Below are positions 19,557-30,123 of a stretch of DNA of 64,000 nucleotides, in pieces. This DNA is from Parapristionchus giblindavisi (taxonomy: Eukaryota > Nematoda > Chromadorea > Rhabditida > Diplogasteridae). Made by a program: the position numbers and the translations under genes. Position 1 is the stretch's first letter, and the number at the start of each line of letters is the position of its first letter. The notes beneath the pieces are model-generated. The model made no database searches. It was not told the DNA's origin and saw only the letters and a list, made by a program, of their open reading frames with translations. The stretch lies in the NCBI GenBank assembly GCA_943737045.1, contig CALSFV010000062.1, positions 496,001-560,000 on the forward strand. The letters are read 5' to 3'.

Positions 19557-21630
19557 TTTGAGATCATTTTTGGAGGTACATGAAGATGAGAATGAAAAGA
19601 CAGTGAATGCGATTAAGACTAAGATTCGTGATAGAGAATGTAACCAAATCAAGGTTCTTAAAATGTATCATGAGAAGTGTATACAATTGGAGAGTGAGAT
19701 AGATGAAATGAAAGCAACGCAAGAGAATATTGGTGTTAATGGTAGAGTGAATTGTGCTGCGAATTATGCAGGCACGCATAGACAAATTATTGATACATCT
19801 CAGAGTGCTAATGTATGTGGAGTCAATATAGGTGATAATGATTGTAACCGTAGATCAAATAATGATATTATCGTTCAGAAAGGAAATGTTCGTAGAGGTA
19901 GAGATAAGAACGGTGTTGATATTGACATGTCTCAATTTCAAGGTGGAAGGAAAGATTATCGCAGTTTAGTTGGTAATGATAGAGATGATAATGTATACAG
20001 AGATACTATGGATAGCCGGTTAAGTGATAATGAATCAATATCGAGTAGGAATAGTAGTATAGCTACAGTTGCAGACAAAATGATGGACTGTGTCAAAGTG
20101 ATGCAGCAGACTTTGAATACTAATGCAGAGGAGGCTAGATTGTCCAGATTGAGTCCATTGGAACCATTTCATGGTAATAAAGATGAGAAGTTTGAAATAT
20201 TCAAAAGAGCTTTCACTTTGAGACTTGGATCAGCTAGTGAACTTATGAGAGTAGCCTATTTTGAATCATTTTTGAGGGATAGAGCTATTGATATATGGTT
20301 GACTATGCCTGATAGGATAAGAAACAAAGGGAAGTATAATGAGATGATGGAATGGTTTGAGCATAAAGTAAATGGAGTGACTCCTTATGCTGATGTGGAG
20401 TGTAATGAGAAGTTGAACTCTCTCAAATTAATAACGGCCAGTGACTATTTTGTGAAGTTAGAAAAGTATACTAATCAGTTATACCGTGGTGATCAAATGA
20501 CGTTGGAAAGAATGAGGAAACTTCATTTGCTGCGTGTTGTGAAAGGACGTAAGGAACATTCTGAAGTATTGTTGTTATCGCAGAGAGTGAATGAATCGTA
20601 TGAAGCAATGAAGGAGTATATGTTGAGGATGGAATATGTGGATAAGACTATGGAAAGAAGTAGTAAAGAATATGATCATGATAGTTATGATAAGGAATAT
20701 CAGAACGGTAATAACTATAACAATCATCAGAACAACAATGATTCTGTTACTTGTCTAAAATGTGGTGGAAGAGGTCATGTAGCGAGTGTGTGCACATCTA
20801 AAGTATATTATGGTCTAAGACGAACGAATGGAGCACAATACAGTGGTAGTGCTAATAATTATCAGGGTTACGGTAATCAAGGTGGTTATGGTAGAACTGA
20901 AGAGACAAAAGAACCGTCAAGAGATATGGGCAATTCTCCTGGAGCTTATATGAATAGATTCCTTGGAGGTGTTCGTAATGTGAAAGAAAGAGAGAATAAA
21001 GTTGATCCATATATTGGAAGGAGGTTATGTGTTGATGCTGTATTAGAGGGTAAATCTTGCAAAGTGATTATTGATTCCGGTGCAGACGTTAGTCTCGTTC
21101 CTCTTTCGTTTATTGATCGAGCTGATAAATCTTTTGGTCAATTAAAGTTTAAGCCTTCTCGTGATAAGATTGCCACTGTAAATGGAATGGTCGAAGTGAT
21201 TGGAAAGTGCGAGTTAGATATTCAATTAAGTGGGAAAAGTGAGAAACGTTTAATCTGTTTCCATGTTATCAATAGTAAAGATTTGGATCCAGTTATTGGA
21301 ATGAATGCATTCAATGTGCTCGGAATTAAGATTTCTTTTGGTGGAAAGAATGGTTATGGTGCCAAGAGAGAAGTTCATAAGAAATCGGTGAATATTATGA
21401 ATGGTAGTAAGTATATTACTCTTGATTCGAGTAGGAGAGATATCTGTTTTGTGAACCAATACTGTAGTAGATGTGGTATTGATCAAGGAAATGAATATCG
21501 GATGCATGGTGGTGGCATGAATGATGCGAGAAGAATATGGAAGCGTAGTTATCACCCCGATAGAAGTATCGAGGAGAGGAAGGAGTTTTTCAGGAATAGA
21601 ACTTTCGGTCGTCATCAACAGTCATTTTAG
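19540..21630 (+). CDS. Gag-protease polyprotein of the LTR retrotransposon
   Basis: This is a 696-residue frame. Residues 1-60 are helical and may form a coiled coil. Residues about 200-370 resemble a retrotransposon capsid region (EPFHGNKDEKFEIFKRAF, then a W-rich segment). A zinc knuckle C-x2-C-x4-H-x4-C lies at about 405 (CLKCGGRGHVASVC). The aspartic protease starts near 495, with IDSGADVSLVP at about 511 as the catalytic motif and VIGMNAFNVLGI as the second conserved strand. The frame ends 56 bases before the 3' LTR with no polymerase. The single knuckle and D-S-G protease fit Ty3/gypsy-like elements, though without RT this is uncertain. Confidence 0.88.
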   Translation: MYKLDNLRSFLEVHEDENEKTVNAIKTKIRDRECNQIKVLKMYHEKCIQLESEIDEMKATQENIGVNGRVNCAANYAGTHRQIIDTSQSANVCGVNIGDNDCNRRSNNDIIVQKGNVRRGRDKNGVDIDMSQFQGGRKDYRSLVGNDRDDNVYRDTMDSRLSDNESISSRNSSIATVADKMMDCVKVMQQTLNTNAEEARLSRLSPLEPFHGNKDEKFEIFKRAFTLRLGSASELMRVAYFESFLRDRAIDIWLTMPDRIRNKGKYNEMMEWFEHKVNGVTPYADVECNEKLNSLKLITASDYFVKLEKYTNQLYRGDQMTLERMRKLHLLRVVKGRKEHSEVLLLSQRVNESYEAMKEYMLRMEYVDKTMERSSKEYDHDSYDKEYQNGNNYNNHQNNNDSVTCLKCGGRGHVASVCTSKVYYGLRRTNGAQYSGSANNYQGYGNQGGYGRTEETKEPSRDMGNSPGAYMNRFLGGVRNVKERENKVDPYIGRRLCVDAVLEGKSCKVIIDSGADVSLVPLSFIDRADKSFGQLKFKPSRDKIATVNGMVEVIGKCELDIQLSGKSEKRLICFHVINSKDLDPVIGMNAFNVLGIKISFGGKNGYGAKREVHKKSVNIMNGSKYITLDSSRRDICFVNQYCSRCGIDQGNEYRMHGGGMNDARRIWKRSYHPDRSIEERKEFFRNRTFGRHQQSF

Positions 21631-21685
21631 AAGAAAGAAGAATCGTCTATGAGCCAGGAGGCTCATTTTCGCAGGAGGAGGGAGA

Positions 21686-22070
21686 TGTTAGGGATGCTCC
21701 CTATTTCCCTATCCCAGGCTAACAGCCTCCCCTATACCCCTTTCTCCCTTTTCGACCCCTAAACCCCATGTCCTTATGTTAGAATGATTTTTGCACCTTA
21801 TTGTACTTTCTTTGTCTTAGAATTACTTTGTCTGTCTTTCTCTTTTAATTTAATTAGTCTTGCATATAAATAGAGGCTTTATGCCTCTTTCTTGTGGTTC
21901 TTTTCTGGTCTTCCCTGCCCTCTATCGTCTCTCTCGCCCCGCCCTCGTAAGTCTGTCCGCCGAATATTGTTTAATTGTGGTGGAATTTAGTGATAAAGTA
22001 TAGATTGTAATCTTGAGTCTTGGTTGCATTAACCACAAGTTTAAGAACCCGGCCATTGTATAACCTTACA
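21686..22070 (+). repeat. 3' long terminal repeat
   Basis: 385 bp, preceded by the purine run ending at 21685 and followed by ATAT and an (AAT)n tract. It supplies the polyadenylation region of the element. Confidence 0.93.
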
Positions 22071-22072
22071 AT

Positions 22073-22074
<2 letters not shown>

Positions 22075-22126
<52 letters not shown>

Positions 22127-22206
22127 TATTATTATTATTATTATAATTATTATATAATAATAAATTATTTTAAAAATAAATTATTAATAATAATTATAAA
22201 TTTCAG
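22075..22206. repeat. (AAT)n/(ATT)n region at the LTR insertion site
   Basis: About 15 AAT units pass into inverted ATT units and AT-rich remnants. The left flank of the LTR element also ends in AATAATAAT, so it landed in a pre-existing microsatellite. Confidence 0.85.
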
Positions 22207-22268
22207 AAATTTGAGCAGTTGAAGCATAAGGAGCAGACGGAGCCAATCACGGGACCAATTCGCATAGT
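22207..22268 (+). pseudogene. Exon fragment, copy of the first block of the 15760-17680 gene
   Basis: After AATTTCAG the frame encodes a piece containing KEQTEPITGPIRIVV and then a TGA stop. The minus-strand gene has the same segment followed by WAHAA. The opposite orientation and truncation point to an inverted partial duplication. Confidence 0.65.
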
Positions 22269-22466
22269 CGTATGAGCGCATGTTAAGACTTAAACTTAAC
22301 CCAACTTAAACTTTAAGATGAGCATATATATATGTATATATTTCTTTGATATTTTTTTTAAATATTTATGCTTGTATGTTTACAGTGAATTACAGTCGCG
22401 TGATATCTGTTTTGCGTTTACAATAAATGTTCAGTCATTATTCGCGTTAAATATATATATTTGTAG

Positions 22467-23157
22467 TGTTCAACACGGAGGACAACTGAAGCAAGTCACT
22501 GATCTCAAATGCGAGCAGAAAGAGTTCACCTACAAGGATTCTCTCAATAAATCCGCTGCCATTCCTGCGGCCGATAAGTTCAATGTATACTGTGGTTTAC
22601 CAGGTATTCATATGTGCGAGAGGTTGATCTTTGATCCTTGGTATGATCTTTGATCTTTTGCAGTTTGCACAATGTGCACAAATATTCCCGCCTACAATTG
22701 TTCATCTTGTTCTGCAGCCGTATTCCATGCCTCTACGAATGGATCATGTTCTACTCTGACTGTAAGATATAAGGAGCCATGAGCCAGGAGCCAGGTCTAT
22801 GAAGCTTGACAAACTCACAGTGACGTCATCAAAAATACGCCACTGACAATGAGCATCCTTCAATGATAGTGACGTCATACATTAAGTTTGTCGAGCTTCA
22901 TAAATTCCTAACTAATTCTATAAATGAATAAATAACATGAATAGAGTGATATTGAAAATATTTAATATTCAACCATGACCACGTCAAAAATAACTAATTT
23001 TAGTGTCCCGACAATCGTTGGATCTACAACAGCGGAGATCACATAACTGCTACTCCCAAATGCAAGCGATCAAATTCTGCCAGAGGAGGCTATGTATGGA
23101 TGATGGAGAAGGATGAACAAGACATAGAAATGCACAAGGGCGCCTGCTCTCAGCAGT
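22467..23157 (+). pseudogene. Three-exon inverted partial copy of the membrane-protein gene
   Basis: Exons 22467-22603, 22664-22761 and 23004-23157 match exons 7, 8 and 9 of the minus-strand gene (137, 98 and 154 nt against 140, 98 and 151), with the same splice phases. They encode LKCEQKEFTYKD...NVYCGLPG, VCTMCTNIPAYNCSSC and CPDNRWIYNSGDHITATPKC. No signal peptide or membrane exon is found beside them. A plus-strand exon-like stretch follows TTTTGCAG at 23660 but is unproven. The copy is either a remnant or part of a gene whose other exons have diverged. Confidence 0.7.
22798..22902. mobile_element. Palindromic MITE with TATGAAGCTTG ends
   Basis: TATGAAGCTTGACAAACTC at the left and CGAGCTTCATA at the right are inverted, with TGACGTCA palindromes inside both arms. 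It lies in the intron between the second and third exons of the partial gene copy, the same intron that carries the related element 27263-27376 in the full gene. Confidence 0.75.
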
Positions 23158-23853
23158 GTGAGCAGTATATTTTCGCAATTTGATATATCATTTTCTAAAT
23201 TTTGAATTTTTGAGCTTCAGCATCAGTTCCAAATGTCGTGAGTTTCCAAAACATGGTTGTAGATTTCTCGTGATAGAAGTGATCAAATATCATTATGTTG
23301 GAGAACGATTATCCCATATTTATAATTTATCTACGACAAATGGAAAAAAAGGAGACAATAAAAAATGGGTGTAGAGGATGGGTGCATAATTTAAATTGAA
23401 TCAGGCAATCAGGCAAAATGGCCTCATCGGATCATCGTCAGGTCAATCTCTCATGGAGGGTGTGAGAGAGCGAGGTAGATTCCGAGGTGACCAGGTGGAC
23501 TCTGCTCAGAGAGCCAGATGCAAGATTGCTTTTCTATGGGGGTTGGCCGAATTCTAGATGGGGGGGGGGTGATGATTACAATAAAAAACGGGTATTTGAG
23601 GACTTTCTGGGTAGACTGCTCATTGGGCTTCTGTATCGTCAATACGGCATATTTTGCAGGTCTTCTGATGCTCTTCAACTGAAACAAATTGGTATTACAA
23701 CCGATTACGGTGGTTTTAAGCCGCCCTGCGGCAAAATACTTGTTCATCACAATGATATATTTGCGAGACGGGAGCACGCCGACCACGTAAAGTTTGGAAT
23801 TTTCTGGATTTTATGTGAAAAATCCTGATTGTAAATTATATAACGATAAAAGG

Positions 23854-26800
23854 TTACTGTTGGTTACGGTAGCGAACCATTACTGATCGATAGTTACCGT
23901 AACTTCTCACCATATCACTATTGACAATCAAGGTTTTCCAGTTGGGACAAAATAAATTCGAAAATTTAAGTGAAATTGCCCGTGACCCCGTATCGCAAAT
24001 GTAAAACGCATTACGGAAGGTTCTCAGATAGCGACGACGAGGAGGAGCGGTATTTGGATACTCTTTACTGGATATCTCCTCGGGCTTGCTATCACCGACT
24101 GTCGTTCGCTCTCCGCTGCCTTTTGAAGCCTTTGCGTTCCGATGCATGAACCAATGCACAAGTACAGCGACCAACTGCAAAACGTGATTTAAATTAAATT
24201 AAATTAAATTAAATGTCAATTTAAACACAAAACTTACCACAATCACGACCACAGGTACGGCAATGGAAATGATGAGCTTGTAGGTCGAATCGTCTGCTTC
24301 CTCGATCTTCACTTTAAAATAAAATTTTTTTTAAATTAAATTTAATTTAAAATTTGATATTTTCCGCCAAAATTATATCATGTTTCATATTTTCGAAAAT
24401 ATTTTCAGCAAGGATATTGGCTGCTGGACGCACAAAGCAAAAGATTGTATTGATGCAAGTATCAGAAAGACATAAGACCTCGCAAACCAGAATATTGATT
24501 TCACCAGTTGCCGTATGCATGAACAACGGGAAAACCGTTGTCCGGGAAAATGTAACGGCATTAGCGTAGGCGGAGGCGTTTTCCAAAAATCCTCCGCTAA
24601 TGACGTCAAATTTTCCCGGAAAACGGATTTCCCGTTGTCTATACGGCCACAGATTATTGATTTCACCAAATCTCAAGAATTTCTTTCAAGAATCAAGGGA
24701 TTCAATTGAAGAGCAAGAGATGAGCACTGCTCTGTTCACATGCCAAGTTTCTTTGATCCTTGAAGGAAATTTTTGTGGAAATATAAAATATGATATAATT
24801 TTGGCGGGTACTGTAAATGTGCATGCTTAACTTTTCGATAATTCTTACAGTAGTCCTTCACTCTCTCTTTTTATTATTATTTTTACTCGTTAAATAACCC
24901 CTGCTACCCTCCTCAAGTCCCTTCTATTATTAGTTTTAGTGTTCTTATCGTTTCTGTATTTGATGTCGCACCTGTCACGGGTGTATCAAATAAATAAATA
25001 AATACTTCACAAGTACAGTACAAAAGATCAAAGATAAAAAAGTTACCTTCCGGTGGATCTGAGATACACTGTAGTGAGATAGTTGCTCCAATTGAGACAT
25101 CATCACCTTCCATATTAATCAATGTCCACGCTCCGCTGCTTTCATCACATTCAATTGAAGAAATAGCAATAGCCTGCAATAAATCGATATTTTCGTAAAC
25201 TATCTATTAATCGATGGATCAATCGTCAGGCAGAATCTTAAATGCCCTCCAATGAATTAGTGCAGAGCAGTTTGTAAAATGATAAGGACATTGACGCAAT
25301 GAATATTTGTTTTGTCTCGGTTCACATCAAAGGTACTTAGGATTTCCTCTAGGAACTATGCTATGAAGTTCGAAATGTCACTGTTAAATTTTCTGCATTA
25401 ACATCTTCGATAAATGCTTGCATACATTATTTGACGCAGGATCAATGTAGTTCATCATTCCCTCAGCGCAAAAGGGATCATTGATATCTGACAGATTGAC
25501 CTGTAATTATGTATAATGAATGGTAACTTCCAGTCTTCCGAAAGCCTAGTATAATTTGAAAACAAGAACTCTTGTGTACAATGATTAGGGATGATTAACA
25601 AAATGAAAAGTATATGGTTAGAAAGAAGATCTGGGACTTTTTGGTATATTACTTTTTACAATTTTTGTTTTCTAATGACTGAAAATCGATGTCGAAAATC
25701 GATAGGGTGCGTTCATATATGTTCATTGTGTATGTTGTTCGCTCATTTTGTTCTTGATCAAACTATATTTATATCGTCTTTCTTAGCAAGTTGAGCCACG
25801 ACTGGATTTTTTCTTCCTTCCCTTATGAGCCGGTCGTGCAAATGCACGAATGCGGATCTCTAATGAACCCAAATCAATACCATAATTTGAAATTATGAAC
25901 TCATAATACAATTAGCTAGATGGGAAAGAGTATGTGTATAGTCCGTATAAAATGTACTTGCATAATTGCCTTGCTAATGGCTGGTAAAACGCAGAAGTGT
26001 TATCGATCAATCCCCATTTCGGTCCTTTCCCTTGTCGCACTCTCTTCATCTACTTGCTATCTCACCTAGACTCTCTCGATAAACATAGAAATTCATTGTG
26101 GCAGTGGTTGGATGCTCTCGTACCAAAAAACAAGTGTATTTTATACGGTCAGTAATATAGGGTTTAGCCACGCCTACTACCTACCTCAGTGCACAATTCG
26201 CGCCCACTGCAATTTGACAGGACTGGAGTGACGTCGTTGCAATTAACTGCAAAATAAATTATCAGATAATTCCACCTTAGTGCTTATTCAATGAAATTTT
26301 TCATTTTCATTTTCATTTTCTTCTGTGGAGAACATAAATTTAAGTTTTTTTTTTCAACTTTTAAATTTATAACAGAGTAATATTATAAATGTATTGGAGA
26401 TATTGCGCAGCGTACAAAAGTGCCTTTCGCTTCTTTATACAGTAATCCTTCGAAAGAAGCTAGAAGAACAAAAATTGTGTAGGAAGGTCGAATTCTCTTA
26501 TATTTTTGCTTCTTGCTTCTAAAGGTAGAAGTTGGAAAAATATTTTTAATTTTTTAAAAATTTATTCTTATTTAATTATGCTAGACGGTCTCGAACATTC
26601 TCAGAACTTCAAATACTCACGTTCACAGAAAACATTGCTTCCCTTGGCGACGATGTCCGTCTTGTTTGCGTCCGCATACCAATTACCACTGGATTCATCG
26701 CAAGCGATCCGCCTCCGTGTCTTTCTTTTATTTTCAGAAGTCTCCACACTAAAATTGTAAAATCATTATATTTTGTGTAAATATATTTAAATAAGAGGGG

Positions 26801-29188
26801 CGTACATCATCTTGATGGAAGAATCCGTACACTTGATGGGGTCCTCGATACGAACTACGGCGCATAGTTTGCCCGTAGAGTTACATTCAGACTTGAGAAC
26901 ATTGGTAGTGGCGCAATCGTCTGAAAAAGTCTCATAATATTAGCTGAAAAAATATGAAAAAAAAAATCGAAAATTGAAATAATCATAGATCAAATGAAAA
27001 TCAACTGCTCACATAGCTGAGAGCAGGCACCCTGGTGCATTTCTATGTCTTGTCCATCCTTCGGAATCGTCCACACATAACCATCAGTGGAATTCGAGCG
27101 CTTGCAAGTGGGAGTAGCAGTTATGCGAGCTCCTTCGTTGTAAATCCACCGATTGTCTGGACACTGAAGCAAACAATTTCAACATGGTGCCTTGATTATC
27201 GTTGTATACTTATTTATTGATTATTGATTGATTTAATGATAGTTTCAATATTTTTAGGATAATATGAAGCTTGGTGTACTGAGGGTATGACGTCACTATC
27301 GTAAAAGGACCACTCATGTTCACGTCTTTTTGTAACGTCATTGTGAGCATAATACAAGAGTTCTTCAAGCTTCATAGAGATGGTTCCTTATATCTTACAG
27401 CAAGAGTGGCGCACAATCCATTCGTAGAGGCATTGAATTCAGCAGAAGAACAAGATGAACAATTGTACTCGGGAATCTTCGTGCACATTGTGCAAACTGC
27501 AAACTATCAATCTCTCGAACATATGAATAAAACATACCTGGTACACCACAGTAGACATTGAACTTATCGGCAGCGGGAATGGCACTGGTTTCATTGTGAG
27601 AATCCTTGTAGGTGAACTCTTTCTCCTCGCATTTGAGGTCAGTGACCTGTTCCAGTTGTCCGCCGTCACGTCGAATACTGCAATTTTTTAAACTTTGATG
27701 AAGTTGAGTTTGATATCTAGTTTGATATTCGTTTTTTTTTTAAATTTCAAAATGCAGTACCGTACGCTTGTTTCGAATATTTGCAAGAGCAGATATAACT
27801 ATGGAAGAATCACTCCAAATCACTCACTAGATGCTATGGCCGGGCAGGTGTTCACAGTCAAACGAAGGTTGCGTTGTGTCAGGAATCTGAAAGGAAGTCG
27901 TGACAAACGCCTTGCATGTCAGAAATGGAAACACATGCAGAATCCAGAGAAATAAAAAAAACGAAAGGAAAGGCAGCAATTGATTGAGAAACTGACAGTC
28001 GTTAAATAAACATCCGAAGGTTGCTGGTTTATTGAGCCATCAACTTTATCAGGATCACAGCCAATTTCTGCAATTACGTTACGGAATAAATCTCATAAAA
28101 TATAAATATAATATCGAAGTAATGAAATATTACTGTCAACTATCGACTTCATAATGATCAATATATTCTTATTCGACTGGTAATGATGCCCAGTCGCATT
28201 GATATATCCGAAAACCAATTCCATTTTGTTCTTATTTCGGAAGTATCCAGCAATCTGCGAGCGACAATATGTATTTTTAAATGAAGAAAAAGTGGACCAA
28301 CATCACTTTCGGGGGACACGATGAATTGACTACATTGAATGGTAGAATTGGAGACGTCATTCGATCCGATGGGCACTGTAATGCTACCTTTGTGTCTTAA
28401 AGCGACACCCCAAACTATTTCGAAATTCTCCGCTGCGGTCACACTCTCTCGCTTTCTTTGTCTACGAGAGAGTACTGCCAATGCGGAGAGTAAAATTAGC
28501 TTGGGGTGCGCCTTTAAGTCAGTACTCAGCGAGTTTCAGCCCAGGGGCGATGTCATTTTGGCGCTAAAAGGGATTAAAAAAACCTTACGTGATTTGACAT
28601 AGTCCGCTTGGATTGACGTAAAATTTGAAATTGATTCGTTGCAAAAGAAAAGAATTGTCGAGGCAGACGACAAGGTTAAGCCAAGTGTCGTATTAAGATT
28701 CGTATCATTCTCATCCGACGTTACTTGCATCTTCACTAGGTATTTCTTGTCCGTGTAAGGTCTGTAAAATTTTTCAGTAGATATCGGAATTATTTAATAA
28801 TAATCAGGCTCTGGCTTCATTAAAAAAGAGTCAGTTAGACACGAAGCATACAACAAACATGTCGCTGCCACCTACTTAATCGTGAAGATTGCATTACAGT
28901 CCGATGAGAGATTAAAGCTTCTGTGACCATCATTATAATGGAATAGTTCATCAGAAGCACCTTGCTTTATACAATATTCGGGAACGAAGCACACCTGGAA
29001 TTATATCATATGATTAGAATTTAGGCATAACTATTAGCTATTGACCAAGGACTGGATAATATGACTAGCTCAAGGTTTCATACCGTATCGGTCATGCAGC
29101 GATCCTTGTCGATTGAAATTCCTCCGAATGATAAATCAATCGAAGTGAGCATTAACAATAGAAATATGAAAACAGAATGCTTGATCAT
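23854..29188 (-). CDS. 16-exon predicted type I membrane protein with cysteine-rich repeats
   Basis: Exons (minus): 29188-29084, 28994-28876, 28761-28589, 28432-28178, 28067-28012, 27886-27828, 27677-27538, 27496-27399, 27163-27013, 26920-26806, 26748-26621, 26246-26185, 25500-25426, 25173-25047, 24311-24238, 24174-23854. All joins keep phase, giving about 685 residues. Exon 1 is a signal peptide (MIKHSVFIFLLLMLTSIDL). The extracellular part has repeated modules with C...W...C: CPDNRWIYNEG, IACDESSGNWYA, IECDESSGAWTL. Exons 15-16 encode one membrane helix (YKLIISIAVPVVVIV) and a basic cytoplasmic tail (RNAKASKG, PPRRRY). The module resembles cysteine-rich extracellular domains expanded in nematodes, but I cannot assign a Pfam family. 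Function unknown. Exons 4-6 are the least certain (weak donors after exons 4 and 5). Confidence 0.75.
24508..24649. mobile_element. Hairpin MITE with CAG target duplication, second copy
   Basis: Ends TTGCCGTATGCAT and inverted TGGCCGTATAGA, arms with GGGAAAACCGTTGTCCGGG and its near-complement. CAG occurs at 24505-24507 and 24650-24652. It lies in the intron between exons 14 and 15 of the membrane-protein gene. Confidence 0.82.
24850..25004 (+). mobile_element. LINE 3' tail with AAAT repeats
   Basis: The segment ends TGTCGCACCTGTCACGGGTG followed by ATC and (AAAT)4. A short tandem-repeat tail after a hairpin-like GTCACGGGTG region is typical of some non-LTR element 3' ends. No coding part is present. 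It lies in the intron between exons 14 and 15. Confidence 0.5.
27263..27376. mobile_element. Palindromic MITE with TATGAAGCTTG ends, second copy
   Basis: TATGAAGCTTGG at the left and AAGCTTCATA at the right, with TATGACGTCA in one arm and a decayed AACGTCATTG in the other. It sits in the intron between exons 8 and 9 of the membrane-protein gene. Confidence 0.75.
28397..28517. mobile_element. Short TTAA-flanked MITE, CACCCCAA family
   Basis: TTAA at 28397-28400 and 28514-28517 borders a 113-bp element with ends AGCGACACCCCAA and inverted AGGCGCACCCCAA. The middle forms a stem (CTCTCGCTTTC...GAGAGAG; CTCCGCTGCGG...CAATGCGGAG). Related copies are near 58878, 61287 and 62609. This copy overlaps the start of exon 4 of the membrane-protein gene. 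Confidence 0.85.
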
Positions 29189-30123
29189 CTGCAAAGAGAT
29201 TACTGTATAATCAAATGATAAGAGATCAAGACGTTAGGTCAGACCCTAAGACCTTAACATCATAATTAATATCTTAAGTTCATACGATCTATTCTTAAGA
29301 TCAGACCTTAAGACTTAGTATCACAAGGCTTTAAGGTGTTAAGGTCTTAAGGTCTTAAGGCATTAAGGTCAGATCCTAAGACCTTAAGATAGAGTGACTA
29401 GAGACTAACCTTGTAGATAAGACGATAGCAGCCGAAAAATGAACGAAGAATGGATGAAATGCTGCGTTATATACGCATGATAATCTAATATATTATGCAT
29501 AATCAAATGATTAGTCAGTATTTATTATAATCTTGATTATAATCTCACTAATATATAATGCAAAAGGAATTTGATTGAATTTGTTTATTCTTCAAAATTT
29601 TCGAACAATCATTTTCCCTGCAAATTTGTGCATTTAATATTATGACAACAACTGATTTTAAGTGCATATAATTTATTATTGATCTTGAACAGTTGAACAT
29701 TTTAATAACCTTTATCAAGCATAGAAACGTTGGGGTGAAGGTTGCAACTGAACGCCTGATTACTCTGTGCGTGTTGAGGTCCCACACAAGGGGTACTTCT
29801 ATCATGAATAATTCATCGTGCATCTTCTTCTGATCTATTAAAGACGTTCTTCAGAATCAAATCCACAACAATTAATCCTTTTCGTCTAGTGAATCGTGAA
29901 ACGTAATTCAGAAAAATAGATATAGCAATTTGATTATACACTCAGGATATTGTAACGTGAGAAGTACTATAATTGAAGATATACATTGATTGTCATGTTA
30001 ATAATCGATTGCTACTTCGTCTTGCTTTGGCATAAAATAATCTTCTTATCGACCTTTGCGTGTATACTTTTGATATCGATGTATTTTATTTATGCTGTAG
30101 CATAAGCAGTGCATTCACTAATT
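29189..30123. promoter_or_regulatory. Upstream region of the membrane-protein gene
   Basis: The 5' flank of the minus-strand gene. 29270-29400 contains many short CTTAAG / CCTTAAG / AAGGTCTTAAGG repeats able to pair with each other. TTATATACG at about 29464 is a possible TATA element read on the minus strand. No other gene is supported. Confidence 0.35.

Larger units (their letters stand above)
18277..22070 (+). mobile_element. Non-autonomous LTR retrotransposon (Gag-protease only)
   Basis: Two LTRs of 383 and 385 bp (18277-18659, 21686-22070) start TGTTAGGG and end CTTACA. ATAT flanks the element on both sides (18273-18276, 22071-22074). A primer-binding-like TGGGGGCCGCACCGACC follows the 5' LTR, and a polypurine tract (AGGAGGAGGGAGA) precedes the 3' LTR. 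The internal part holds a repeat-rich leader and a Gag-protease frame, but no RT, RNase H or integrase. It could move only with enzymes from a related element. The LTRs differ at a modest number of sites plus small indels, so it is not very recent. Confidence 0.93.
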
